The position numbers were made by a program, and so were the translations under genes. From contig OY294049.1 in assembly GCA_958510825.1 (NCBI GenBank), positions 38,840,774 to 38,904,773 on the forward strand: a stretch of 64,000 nucleotides of DNA. Reading direction: 5' to 3'. The stretch comes from Brachypterus glaber (Eukaryota > Arthropoda > Insecta > Coleoptera > Kateretidae). Positions 1-25,504 of the stretch are shown piece by piece (positions within the stretch are counted from its first letter, which is position 1; each line of letters starts with the position of its first letter). Under the pieces are notes generated by a model, which made no database searches, had not been told where the DNA came from, and saw only the letters and a list, made by a program, of their open reading frames with translations.

Positions 1-660
1 AAAGATATTACTGCCCCCAAAGTTTAGTCATATTAAAAATAACAGATGTCCCACTAATTTACGTAATTATTGAAATTAAAAAATGTTAAAAATATGCCGT
101 TTTTGGCCCCTCCGTGCAAACGTATGAAACATTTTAAAATTAAAAGTGACCCCATCATAAAATGAAATGTTATAAAATTTTATTAGTGACACCGCAATTA
201 TAAAAAAGGTATCTCGGTAAGAACGTTTAAATTACCTACAGAAGTTCTTACAAAGCTACATCTAGGGGCCCTAAATAAAATGACATTACACGTCACACGT
301 GTGAAGTTTAGTCTCATTTTATTCACGGCCCCTAATATTAACTAAAAAAAATAACTAAATAACTTTTTAACTAAAATAAGATAAAAAATAATACTACCTA
401 GTGCCATAACGGCATGAGATCTAACACAAATTTGAAAAAACCTCCACCGATTTTACGAATATTTTGATTCAATTAAAAAATATACACAAACGATCAAAAG
501 CATTGGTAAAATCGATGAAAATTAAATACAGTGATGTATCAAAACGTTTTAAAATCAGACTGACGAAATAAAAACATAAACAAATAAATAGTACATATTA
601 AAAATCTCAATTGAATATTGTCCTTTTTTATAGTATAATAAGCATTTCGAAGTTATTGAC
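1..660. other. AT-rich intergenic DNA, nothing recognised
   Basis: I see no coding exon, RNA gene or clear repeat boundary here. Confidence 0.5.
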
Positions 661-663
661 ATA

Positions 664-1597
664 CAGGGTGTTCCAGAACTCGCGTAGAGAAATTTTAGAG
701 GTGATTCCACATAAAAAATATGACAAAAAAATCCAATAAAGGTTCGTCCGAAAACGAGCCCTTCTAAAAGTGCACCTAAAAAAGAGTTTTTATTTAATAT
801 GTCTTTTACCCTATTAACCACAGTAACAAATTTTTGCACATGCCTTAGCACTGATAAAGGCTATCATTTAGTTAGTTCTACGGTGTTATACTAAGAGTAC
901 CTTTTTATGTATTTTTAACTAAAAAATCATATTTTATTGAGATTGTAAAAAAATACAGATAAAAAAGTTTGGGGCAAAAAAGTGACATCCCCCCCCCATT
1001 TTGCATGTCCCTGGTTAAAATTACCAAATAAAAATTACATAAAATGATAGCCTTTATCAATGTTAAGGCATGTGCAAAAATTCATTACTGTGCTTAATAG
1101 GGTAAAAGACATATTAAATAAAAACTCTTTATCCAATACATACAGATAATAACAATTACCAGCTTTATTTTAAATAGATAAACTCAATTATAACCCCCGC
1201 GTGGCTTTTACTTTATTGAGTGGATAATTACTCATTTTATCCACTCAACTGTCACTTGTCAAATTATTTTCTTATAAATGTCATTAAAATTTTTAATAAA
1301 AATATGAATTCCTAAGCTATTTATTGGATAAAACCTTGTATGGCACTCATGGGTAAACCGATATTGCCCTCTCGAAAATTAAACTGCTTGGCTGACGCCT
1401 CGCAGGTTAATTTTCTCATGGGCAATATCTTACTTTACCCACTAGTACCATAAATAACTATTTTTAGGGGCACTCTTAGAAGGGCCGTAGCTCCCTTAGG
1501 GCTCGTTTCCGGACCAACCTTTATGGGAACTTGTTTTCATATTTTTGTATGTAAAATCACCTCCTAAATTTCTCTACGCGAGTTCTGGAACACCCTG
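664..1597. mobile_element. Foldback element, family A (CAGGGTG ends, TA flanks)
   Basis: The left end CAGGGTGTTCCAGAACTCGC is matched by its reverse complement at 1,597, both flanked by TA. The arms continue inward: 781-878 is inverted at about 1,042-1,130, including tgcacatgcctta and its complement. Between about 1,133 and 1,458 lies extra DNA with its own hairpin (GATATTGCCC..GGGCAATATC), probably a second insertion. There is no transposase ORF. Relatives lie at 24.8, 37.4, 46.0 and 55.0 kb. Confidence 0.75.
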
Positions 1598-1984
1598 TAT
1601 AGGCGCTCATTTTATCGTAATATGAGACAATGTCGCATTAATAAAATTAAACTTTTTATCTTTGTTAAAACTAAAATTCATTTATATTATAAACAATTCA
1701 GAAAAAAATCTTTAAGAATTTGTGCTATATTGTCACCTTAACTTTTACTTTTATCATAAATACCCATTTTTATTTAGTTGATTAAATAGTTTTTAAAGGA
1801 AAACTTATTAAACGAGTTGTTTCATATTAGCAAATACTTTAAAATTACGTATTATTGTCAAATAAAACGAAGCCAAATAATATTATTAACGAGCACATAA
1901 TTGTGTATATTTAATATTATTTTTTACGCCTAATCCGAAAAGTCTTTATTACTTTAAGTTACGCCACTATTCCCCAAACTGAAA

Positions 1985-2540
1985 AAGCACCATAATATGA
2001 CATGACATTTATGTTATATTATGACAAACTGTCATAATATATTATGACAAAATATGGCATATTATGACAAATTATGGCATATTATGACTAAGTATGGCAT
2101 ATTATGATATATTATGACAAATTATGGCATATTATGACAAATTATGACAAACTGACACATCGCAACCTTGTTTCAAAAGTGACACAACTCGAAAAAATAA
2201 TTTTTTTGTTTGGTTTGTACCTGTACTTGATAAATGATAACATATACAAACTCCAATTAACTACTACAATTAGTTACTTTATATTCAAGTAATAAATTGG
2301 AGTTAGTATGTTATCATTCATCAATACAGAGGTACAAACCAAACCAAAAATTAATTTTTTTTAGTTATGTCACTTTTGAAGCAAGGGTGCGATAATATGA
2401 CACTTGACAAACTATGACAAATTATGACATATTATGACAAATTATGGCATATTATGACAACGTATGGCATATTATGACATGTTATGACAAATTATGACAT
2501 ATTATGACATCTTATGACAAATTATGACATATTATGACAC
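1985..2540. repeat. TATGACA-type minisatellite interrupted by a palindrome
   Basis: Two arrays (about 1,996-2,156 and 2,394-2,540) of degenerate 10/20-mers built from ATTATGACAA and ATTATGGCAT flank a palindromic insert. The array ends about 35 bp from the ZSWIM stop codon, so it would be transcribed as ZSWIM 3' UTR. Confidence 0.85.
2159..2393. mobile_element. Palindromic MITE-like insert in the minisatellite
   Basis: The arms are about 110 bp: the left begins TCGCAACCTTGTTTCAAAAG, and the right is its near-perfect complement ending near 2,393. Inner arms pair GTTTGGTTTGTACC with GGTACAAACCAAAC. Flanking TGACAC occurs on both sides but could belong to the satellite. Confidence 0.7.
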
Positions 2541-2577
2541 TTTAAACTTTATATATACTACGGTAAAATCTCCTATA

Positions 2578-16724
<14,147 letters not shown>

Positions 16725-16729
16725 CTGTA

Positions 16730-17325
16730 AAAAAAACAAATAATTATATGTTTTTTGGAGGAGCGTTTGTTAACCCAAAATGTACGCCTATGAGGCCAAT
16801 TTAAAGCCAATTGCGATATAATTTGCATAGGAGATAAGAGCCCTTGTGGCCACCCAATATTTAAATAGTAACTTTAAAATGCCGTCGAAATGTCCTATAA
16901 ATACCATCAAGATAGTTCAAGAATAGGCCAATAGCGTACAAATTTTTGGTTTCGCCCCTCTGATGTCAGCCATTGTTTTTTTTTCTTACTCCCCAAATTT
17001 AGTTAAGTCCCCCCCCCCCCCAAATCAAGCTATAATATAAAAATAACGCATACTGTGCATTTCAGATTATACAAAACATAGAAAACGAAGATAGAACGAT
17101 CAGATCAGGGCTGACGGGGGAGACGGTCCGTGCGACGCTCTGTATTTTATTTATAAAAAACACACGTCAGCCTTGATCTTTGTTTCATACGTTTTGTTTA
17201 CTTTCAAACGGGCGGTATATATTTTAAATATACATATATATATAGGGGCTCAAGCCCTTCGCAAAATTTGGACCTGATTACGGCTCTGTTGCAAAGTGAA
17301 CTAAACTATGTTTTTTAGAAGGGGC
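16730..17325. other. No recognised gene
   Basis: AT-rich DNA with a C-run near 17,010. The missing upstream ZSWIM exon was searched for by eye here and not found. Confidence 0.4.
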
Positions 17326-17331
17326 TAACGG

Positions 17332-17547
17332 GAGGAACGTATTCCGCGATGTACGCATGCGCTTGGTTTTGTGCTGGTTTGGTGTTTTTTTTTAATAGAA
17401 AGCGTTGGTTTACGTTAACGTTGGTTTAGGTTGGTTTTTTGGTTGCTTTGGTGTTTTTTTTTTTAATGGGGGTCGTTGGTTTACTTTCTTATGTTGATTT
17501 CTGCTAGCGCATGCGCAGATAGCGGAATACGTTCCTCCCGTTAGCTC
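17332..17547. mobile_element. MITE with GGGCTAACGGGAGGAACG ends
   Basis: The inverted repeats of about 40 bp are GGGCTAACGGGAGGAACGTA on the left and its complement at the right end. Each arm also carries a GCGCATGCG-type palindrome. No ORF is present. Confidence 0.8.
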
Positions 17548-17580
17548 TACGTTGTTTTTTTGGATCAATCAATCAATCTC

Positions 17581-17857
17581 TATAGTATATTCAACTTCAA
17601 TATGCAGTAGAAGTAAATAAAACAATCGCGCACGCGGCAGCTGGCGCGTGGTTTCATTGGTTAGAACACTCGAATGTTGCGAGAGTAGAGATGTAGAAAA
17701 TTAGTCAGTACGTGAGTACTTGCGAAGAAGAGTGCAATACATTGCAATGGACCGTTATATAGAAATATTTTGTTTTGAGTCCTACCCTGTCACTAAATCC
17801 GTTGTTGTCACGTGCGTTTGTTTACACTCACTGCATTTTGAAGTTGAATATACTATA
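17581..17857. mobile_element. MITE with TATAGTATATTCAACTTC ends
   Basis: Left end TATAGTATATTCAACTTCAA is inverted at the right end (17,830-17,857). The interior is GC-richer (CGCGCACGCGGCAGC). No ORF is present. Confidence 0.75.
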
Positions 17858-18139
17858 ATTTTGTAAAAGGAACATTTCCTGGTTAAATATTTCTGCAGTT
17901 AAATTAAAAAATAAAACGGTTAGCTCTTAAGAACCTATATTACCATACCCATAATTAAAAAATAAAACCGTTAGTTCTCAAAAGAACCATTTTGGAACCA
18001 TTTCTGCGTCATTTTGACGTTATTTCGATGTACTTTTTTGCTTGAATTGAATCTAAAAACGTTTATTTAAAATTGCTCATCTTTTTCTCACGGTTCCCTG
18101 CCGTGACCGCTTGCCGACGTTGTATTGACTCCAAATTAT

Positions 18140-18530
18140 TACTTTTACTTCTTATTATACCATTCACAGCGCGTATCGCTAGAATAGTATCAAATTTACC
18201 AAAATCGCCAAAAAAACGTCCTAGAGAAAAAATTCTTTAAATGAAAATATAATTTTCAAAAAAAAAATTAATTGTTTCAATTTTTTTCTTTTGAAACAAT
18301 TAAAAAAAAATTTTTTTAAGGTCTTTTTTAATTTTTTTTAAGTTTTTTTCCAAAAATAATTCGTTTTTCAAAAAAAAATCTTTTTAAAAAAAAATTGTAT
18401 TTTTTTAAAATTTGTTTTGGATCTTTTTTTTTAATTTGTATTTGAGTTAACTTAACGCAATATACCATTTACTGTGAATAGTATATAATAGAATGCGTAG
18501 CATTACATATCTTCACGGCTAGTTATGAGG
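18140..18530 (-). repeat. Interspersed repeat family B, inverted copy
   Basis: It runs from TTATACCATTCACAGCGC to ATATCTTCACGGCTAG, the reverse complement of the family at 3,300. The middle is a poly-A/poly-T-rich stretch. Confidence 0.6.
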
Positions 18531-18691
18531 ATACGCCGCATTGACGTGGGTGAATGCAGAGAACCACAAATATCTTTTTTGACAGAAAAAACAGAGTTTG
18601 AAACTGAAATTGATTTTTCGTTTATTATTTTTAACATGTGAATTTCAATAGTTGTGGTCTACAACCTTTGGGTGTCTCTGTGTGAGCCTAT

Positions 18692-18894
18692 CAGTGTCGG
18701 ACTGGATTCCCCCGCCAGGTGATGTTTATTTTTCAGGGTTAAAAAAAGTTTTTATGGGTGATGAGCTTTTTTTTATCAAAATCAAAATTTTTGATGAGAA
18801 AAAAATTTTTGGGAGCGAGGAAAAAAAATATTTTATACTTGGGGGCCCCTAGGTTGCAAATCTCACTAGCCTCTCGCTGCCCAGTCCGACACTG
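18692..18894. mobile_element. 203-bp non-autonomous hAT element
   Basis: The termini CAGTGTCGGACTGG and CCAGTCCGACACTG are perfect inverted repeats of hAT type. The flanks GAGCCTAT (18,684-18,691) and GAACCTAT (18,895-18,902) form an 8-bp target duplication with one mismatch, the length expected for hAT. It has no transposase. Confidence 0.9.
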
Positions 18895-18914
18895 GAACCT
18901 ATAATTATATATAT

Positions 18915-19286
18915 AATGGCGATTTCTCCCGTTAGATTAGACAGGGACAAAAGTTCTACCCAAAAAGGATAGAAGACATACATACTCCCACTTCCACCCA
19001 ACCAAACAAATATTTACTTGGCCGGGCGAAAAGTGTAACTATATAAAAAGAAATTACTGGCGCCCTCTAAATTTTAGTAGAATTATCTTATTCTGCAGAT
19101 TCACATTAGCTATGTTCGTTCGTGCCGCTCACTGCTACACTTTTCGGCCAACCAAATAAATACTGTATTTGTTGTATGAAAAACAAATACAGTATTTATT
19201 TGGTTGGCTGGAAAGTGTAGCACAAATGAGATAGAGATAGGGTAGACGTCTTTTGTTTCATAATTCTAGTTGTAGAGAGCTCCATT
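18915..19286 (+). mobile_element. Palindrome-bearing family P, copy 1
   Basis: It runs from AATGGCGATTTCTCCC to GTAGAGAGCTCCATT. It contains the diagnostic perfect palindrome near 19,150-19,207 (arms of 26 bp around GTATGAA, starting AGCCAACC/GGCCAACC). It lacks the first hairpin that other copies have, with deletion ends at a short ACAAAT repeat. Confidence 0.8.
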
Positions 19287-19646
19287 ACGGCACTACCACT
19301 CAAAATAAAATAAGAATTGAATTTCTGAGGCTTCGCTCCAGTAGAAATGGCACAAACTACTATGGCATTGCCTATTACAATCATTTACCAAAAAATATTA
19401 AAGATTTGCCTTTTAACCCATTTAAAACCTATATCAAAAAATGGCTACTTTCTCAAGCCTTTTACAGCGCAGAGGAGTTTCTGCAGAAGGTTGTGCCTCA
19501 AGAACTAGGGGAATTGTGAGGCTTTTGTATATTTTTTTTTTTTTTAATTTTTTTAAATTATTTATTTATTTATTCACACACTGACTTGTGTAAACAATTT
19601 TGTAATTGTGCTAGCACCAATAAAGATTATGATTATGATTATAGGA
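19287..19646 (+). mobile_element. 5'-truncated non-LTR retrotransposon 3' end with GATTAT tail
   Basis: The frame ending at 19,519 encodes YYGIAYYNHLPKNIKDLP and KKWLLSQAFYSAEEFL, the typical C-terminus of Jockey/CR1-group reverse transcriptases. A 3' UTR with AATAAA and a (GATTAT)n tail follows at 19,620-19,646. Its 5' side abuts the family P copy, so the first codons of the open frame are not LINE sequence. Confidence 0.75.
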
Positions 19647-19649
19647 TAT

Positions 19650-22470
19650 AGGTATGTATATTTGGAAAAAATACATAATGTCCGGGATATAATCTTTTTT
19701 TTATGTAATTTTGCATTATTTTTTTTTGTAAATAATGAATTGTACAGTTAGGAGAAAAGAAATTTCCAAAATTGGAATATTTAACATATTTATATACTAA
19801 AATGTTTATAGTTTAGGATAATATCGTAGATAACAGTAATTTAATTAACACCAAATTTTAAACCTTTCTAATTTGGAGTTAAAGTAGATATAATAGGTAC
19901 TTTGTATAATATAAATATTTATAACAAAATAAAACCGACTTTAGTTAAAAAAAAAACAAAACCAAATATCTATGTAGTTACCTAAAATTGCGAAATTTTA
20001 CCATTTGGCCCCCCTAAAATCATACCCACATGTATGCAAAATTTAAGGGACCTAAAACTTAAACATTTAAGTTCAAAATAGTGAATGCGAGAATAGTCCT
20101 GTAAAAACAAAAACTAGTATATACCGGGTATATTATACCCGTATACCCGAATATACCTAATTGAATACTATTTTATTCCTTTTAAAATGCTGAGTCTGTT
20201 TTATGCGCTATTACTTTTTTCTATTTTGCGACTCTTATAAGCTCATAATCACACGCATTTTGCGTGTTCTTATAGGCCCCCAACGTCAAGAGATAGACTT
20301 TTGGGTTGGCAACAGACAAAAGTCTATCTCTTGACGTTTGCCGTGCAATTATGAACGTCGGTTTAAAGTTTAATTTTCTACAAAATTTTGTGTTTCAGTT
20401 ATGTTTTACCGTGTTAAAATTGTGGCTTGGTTACTTGCAGTGGAAAAGAGAAGAAATTACTATAAAATATATCAAAATAATATTCGTTCTTAGAATTTTA
20501 AACATGGCGAAAACTGCAATGCCAATTCGAAACAAAAATCCCTAAATCAGTCATCAATTTAAATGTAAGGTTTTTAAAATTTTTGAGCAAAATAGAAAAA
20601 ATTGTATAAAGCACTCGTCTCATTACACGTTTTTAGCGCACTAGTACTTTTTAGATGAAATTTTACCTTTACAAGGCTTTCTTTATATTCAGGGTCGCTC
20701 AAAAGTAAAAATTACCGTAAAACAAGTAAAAGGTTTAATTAATCACATATGTACTAGTTTTACACTGCTCGTTTTAAAAATCTGCATACCTTGACATGTC
20801 TCTTTAAAAACGTCGTATCTTAAATAGTATGACATTAAGGGATTAAGAGATTATTACGGGTGGAAACACCCGTTATTAAAATCGAACGAATTTTTTTTTG
20901 CATTACCGGCTTACAAATGTTATGAAACGTCGAGAAAATGTGATAAAGGTGGGTGTTAAAAAAATGGCTGTCTGTCTGTCGGTCTGTATGTAAACCTTAT
21001 AACTTTTTAACAAACCAAACGATTCAGGACCTTTTCTATTTGCGTCACATCAAATATGATGAACATTAGCGTAGGGCAAGGGGGGCAAAATGGACAAAAC
21101 TATAATTTTCAGCGATATATCACTAATTATTTATTGTATGACATTTTTTGCATAAACGGTTTTTTTTATAACTCTAATTAAGAAGCTGAACATTCAGAAA
21201 GTTTGAGATACGACGTTTTTAAATAAACATGTCGATATACCAATTAAAATAATTTATTGAAAATTACTTTCAATTGTTATTTAATTGTTTATGTTGAGCG
21301 TGTGTCTTTTTTTAACCTTGTAACTCTGTAAAAAAAAAAATATGTTCAAAAACACTGACATTAACGTTTTTTGCAACCATTTAGTAAAAAATACTGCTGG
21401 CGAGAAAACAATACTCTTTTCTATAGTTAAAAAAAAATAAATAAAAAAAAATCTCGAAAATTTTTTTTTTTTAAATACCCAATTTTATTTCAAACTTAAA
21501 AATGGGTAAAAAATTCTGGTAGTTGGCTTTCGTGCAAGCTGAGGACTATTTCTATTAGAATAAACTTTTTTCAGTCGTTTTTTCGCGCACGGTCGTAGTA
21601 GTAGTCTTAATAATCAACCGACCCCCCGCGGGGCTCCGTCTCCAGTCACTGTAAAAAAAAACAGTACTATTCTTTCATGAATCAAATTCTTTGTTTACAA
21701 CCACGCAAATAAATCTTTAAAAGTGAAATGACAATGGAGACTTAAGTTGGCACTGGTTATTAGACTGGATCAAACAACTTTTTTTTTCTGAATATCGAAA
21801 ACTTTTTACTTTTACAGGCCTTGATACTGTTAACAGTACTCGACGGTGAGGCCACCGCCTCCATAATAAAATTAAAGGGCTCCTAAAAACCGTTTCCGTA
21901 AAACTTAGTGATGAAGGCCCCGTGTAATAAAAATAGACCTTTGCGCCTACTATCATTTTTTTTCTACTCATTAACTTGGGTGAGATCTCCTCACCCAAGG
22001 AGTCCTCACTGAGGAGCTTCTTTTAATTTTTAGTTTCGTCTTTGATCATTGCCACCCCCGTTTCAAAACTTCTATCCGATACTAGGATCCTGTGAGTATG
22101 GTGTAAAAATATTTACATCTAAAATGTTTGTGAATTCATTAGGTTTTTTTTGCAAACCAGACGTTTTGATTTTTGATAAATGTTTTTTGGTCCACCCTAA
22201 TGGTTACCCTACTGCATTCCATACATTGATGCCAACAAAGAAACTCAAATTTCTTTAGAAAATATACAAAAAGATGACAAAGATTATCAGGATCTTTATT
22301 TAATGGTAAAGCTACTCTTTTAGCAGATTAGAACTTAAAAACCGATATAAGATGGACAAAAAATCATTTTTGGAGTCAGCAGAAAAAAGAATACAAAAAC
22401 TGATGTCACCGCATTTCAAGGGACTATTTAAAGTTTTGGCGAAGGAGCATTCACTGAAAAAACAGATCCT
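19650..22470. other. No gene recognised; one strong hairpin
   Basis: AT-rich DNA without supported coding sequence. The only clear structure is the hairpin at 20,282-20,338. A GTCTGTCTGTCGGTCTGT run lies near 20,970. Confidence 0.45.
20282..20338. repeat. Perfect 22-bp inverted repeat (hairpin)
   Basis: AACGTCAAGAGATAGACTTT and its complement are separated by about 13 bases. No flanking duplication was seen; it may be a collapsed foldback element. Confidence 0.8.
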
Positions 22471-22478
22471 TTCAACCA

Positions 22479-22556
22479 AATGGAGCTCTTTACAACTAGA
22501 ATTATTAAACAAAAGACGTCTACCCTATCTCTATCTCATTTGTGCTACACTTTCAC
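22479..22556 (-). mobile_element. Family P end fragment
   Basis: AATGGAGCTC, then ACAACTAGAATTATTAAAC and CATTTGTGCTACACTTTC match the right end of family P in reverse orientation. The rest of the element is missing. Confidence 0.7.
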
Positions 22557-22586
22557 TCTCTATTTCATTTGTGCTACGCTTTCCAA

Positions 22587-22740
22587 GGGAGCGTTCAAGT
22601 ATTACGTAAGGCAAATTTTGATCATTTTGGACCCCCACCCCCCCTGTAACGCTATTTTCCTATGCCATTAACATGGGCGTAACACTCCATTATGACCCCC
22701 ACCCCCCCTTAGGAGCGTTACGTAATACTTGAACTTTCCC
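22587..22740. mobile_element. MITE family H1, copy 2
   Basis: It runs from GGGAGCGTTCAAGTATTACG to the complementary CTTGAACTTTCCC, with the same internal ACGCTATTTTCCTATGCC. Flanks are CAA and TAA, a duplication with one change. Confidence 0.8.
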
Positions 22741-22792
22741 TAAGGCTCTATAGACCTTTAGGAAATCCATGTGCTGATGAAAACCATACAGT

Positions 22793-23262
22793 GAGGTCCA
22801 AAAGCCCCCCCCCTTTTAAAGTTTGAACCAGTTGAGATATCGACTTCATATTTAAAACACGTAAATATACAACTTAAACTATCTTTTGGCATATATTGGA
22901 TATATAACCTATTCTCTATTCTATTCTATATTTTTTGATTTTTCAAACGTGTGGATTTTTTATTATTTTTTGTTAATATTTTGAGATTTTTTTTTGGAAA
23001 TATTTTATTTAAATCCAGTTTAAGTATAATTTACGTTTCCTTCTCATACAATTAATCATTTATCAAAAATTGTTTTAGTTTTTTAATAAAATTTTGACAA
23101 AAAATTCAATTTTCAATTTTAAATCCACAAAAAAATATCTAAAAAATTAAAAAAGATTTGGTTAACTTATGTTGTCTTTTATTTATGTGTTCCAAATTTG
23201 AAGTCGATATCTCCATTCGTTTAAATGTTCAGACGGACTTTTGGAACCCTTTCTATGTTTTC
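22793..23262. repeat. Degenerate inverted-repeat element
   Basis: GAGGTCCAAAAG..GAGATATCGACTTCA on the left faces TGAAGTCGATATCTCC..CTTTTGGAACC on the right. Arms of about 75 bp are imperfect. No ORF is present. Confidence 0.55.
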
Positions 23263-24815
23263 TCATAAGGATACACTGTTTTTTGATTAAGTTTTATAGA
23301 GACTTACCCATCAAGTTAATGGAATTTCATAAGATTTCAAGAGACCTAAAATTTCATGACATTTCATGCGGTTATTGGACTTTTTATATGAAAGTTCATG
23401 AGATTTCATGAGTTTTGATGTTTGTATTGAAACCGGTTTTCATTAGAAAATTTTTAAAAGGGAAGTACCATCCTACAAAAATAATGATGCTTTGATCTAA
23501 AAGAATTTGGAGCTGTGATCAAATTGCTTGCTTCTTATCGGAAAATCCAATCGTCCAGATAATGTAGCATTCATATCAAACTAGATGAAACGTTGCAAGC
23601 ACCCTGTCAAAACATCGGCACTATTGTACACTAGAGCCATCTAGTTTGCAAATTTCAAACTAGGTGTCTTATTTGATTTTAAATTCCGTATCTTTAAAAC
23701 ATTATATTCTAGCAAAAAACTGTATATAGCGTTTTTTATAGGGCTTAAAAAGAGCTTTTATTTAAAATATAAATTTTTGAAATCGGGTTATAAATATGTG
23801 AGATATGCTAAAAAAATCTTTTACTGCTTTAAACGCCAATATCTCGAAAACAATGCGTTTTAGGAAAACGTTGTTTATAACATATTTGACCAATTTAAAA
23901 TTATCTTTTATATAAGTGCTAAATTAATCAAATACAATAATAATTGCCTTAATTATAAACAAAAAAGGCTAAAAATAGGAGTTTTACCGTATTTTTACCC
24001 CCTTACCCCCAATCGTTTACCCCCAAAATCTAATCAGCTCTTCGGAATACGATAAGAAACAATATGCAAAAAACCGCAAGTTGATATCTCATGTAGAAAT
24101 GGAGTTAGAGTGTATGAAATTTGGTACAATTTGCGTTAGGTAACACTTGAACGTTTCCTAAGAGCAAAAATTAATCTATACTTTTGCCTCATATAGACTG
24201 TTTTTTTTTCAGTGTACTATTCAATAAGATAAACTTTCTTTGTTAGAAATATTCGAAATTTGGCAACTCTGTTCGACAAATTTAGACCGGTAGAAGTTCT
24301 TTTTTTTGGTCAAATGTTTTAGCGTACAAGATGACCTTGGTGGAACGCAAGAGTGGTATCTTTCTCATGACACTATGACCTCGCTTCAACCGCTGACCAC
24401 TCTGAAACTACATGAAAACTACATAAAATATTGTACTCATGTTACTCTACATTTCTCGAAAAAAATAACACTAAAAAATAACGAACAGAAATGTGACGTT
24501 TATTTTAAATTTATGACAAAGATTTTAAAGATAACAATTACCTTACACTGAAAGTATTTTTTATAGTTAAGAACTTTTAATAAGAAATATTGTCTATGTT
24601 TGTCTAAAGACCTAGTAATAAAAATGACAAGCCCTGTATTAGAAAATGAGAAACCTGACTACCCTGAAGACTCTTTAGTGAAGACTCTTTACTGAAGAGG
24701 TTGCAAAAAACTGAGCGAAGCAAGGCAATAACAGAATTTTACAGAAATTGTCTTTTTTTAACCTACTTTGATTTGATCTGACCACATTTTGAAAATATTT
24801 AGTTTTATAAAGAAA

Positions 24816-25500
24816 TAAGTTCGAGAAATTTAAGAGGTGATTCTACGTTAAAAAATATGAAAAAAAGTTCCTATAAAGGTTAGTCCGGAAATGAGTCCTA
24901 ATGGAGCTACGGCTAATAACTCTTGTACCCTTTAAGCTAGAGCGAGGAGCTTTTGCATGTATATTAGTATTAATAAGGGCAATAAGTTTATTATTAATTT
25001 ATTTTTTTTAATTTATCCAGATCTCGAGGCGTGCCTAGATGGACAAATTATGTGAGGATTAACACATTTTTGCCCAAAACTTTTTTATATATATTTTTTT
25101 TTTTTGGATTTATTGTAATAAACATAGATTCCTTCAGTAAAAATACATAAAAAATGTCATATAGTGTAACACTGTAGAAACAACCGTTTTCAAAAAAATG
25201 CAGTTAAGAGGAAGTAACATTTTGTGCCACTAAAAATGTTATTTTTTAAAAGGCTATGCCTTTAATATTAAATTTTAAATTTAAAACACCTAATAGGTGT
25301 TTTGGTGAAGAATACTTTTTTGCTTAGCTGCAGCATTAAAATTTTATTGGTGCTTTTTTTGTTCCAGATTCAATATGTCCATCTTCGAAGGGTCGCAGCT
25401 TCTTTAGGGCTCATTTCCGGACCAACCTTTATAGGAACCTTTTTTCATATTTTTTAACGTAGAATCACCCCTTAAATTTGTTTCTGAATAACCCTGTATA
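24816..25500. mobile_element. Foldback family A, copy 2
   Basis: GAGGTGATTCTACG..AAAGGTTAGTCCGG on the left is inverted on the right (GGACCAACCTTTATAGG..AGAATCACC). The right end reaches ACCCTGTATA, while the left end is truncated. Confidence 0.65.
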
Positions 25501-25504
25501 CGCC

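Noticed and set aside
18652..18852. 66-codon plus frame
   Set aside because: It lies across a 203-bp hAT MITE and has no coding signal.
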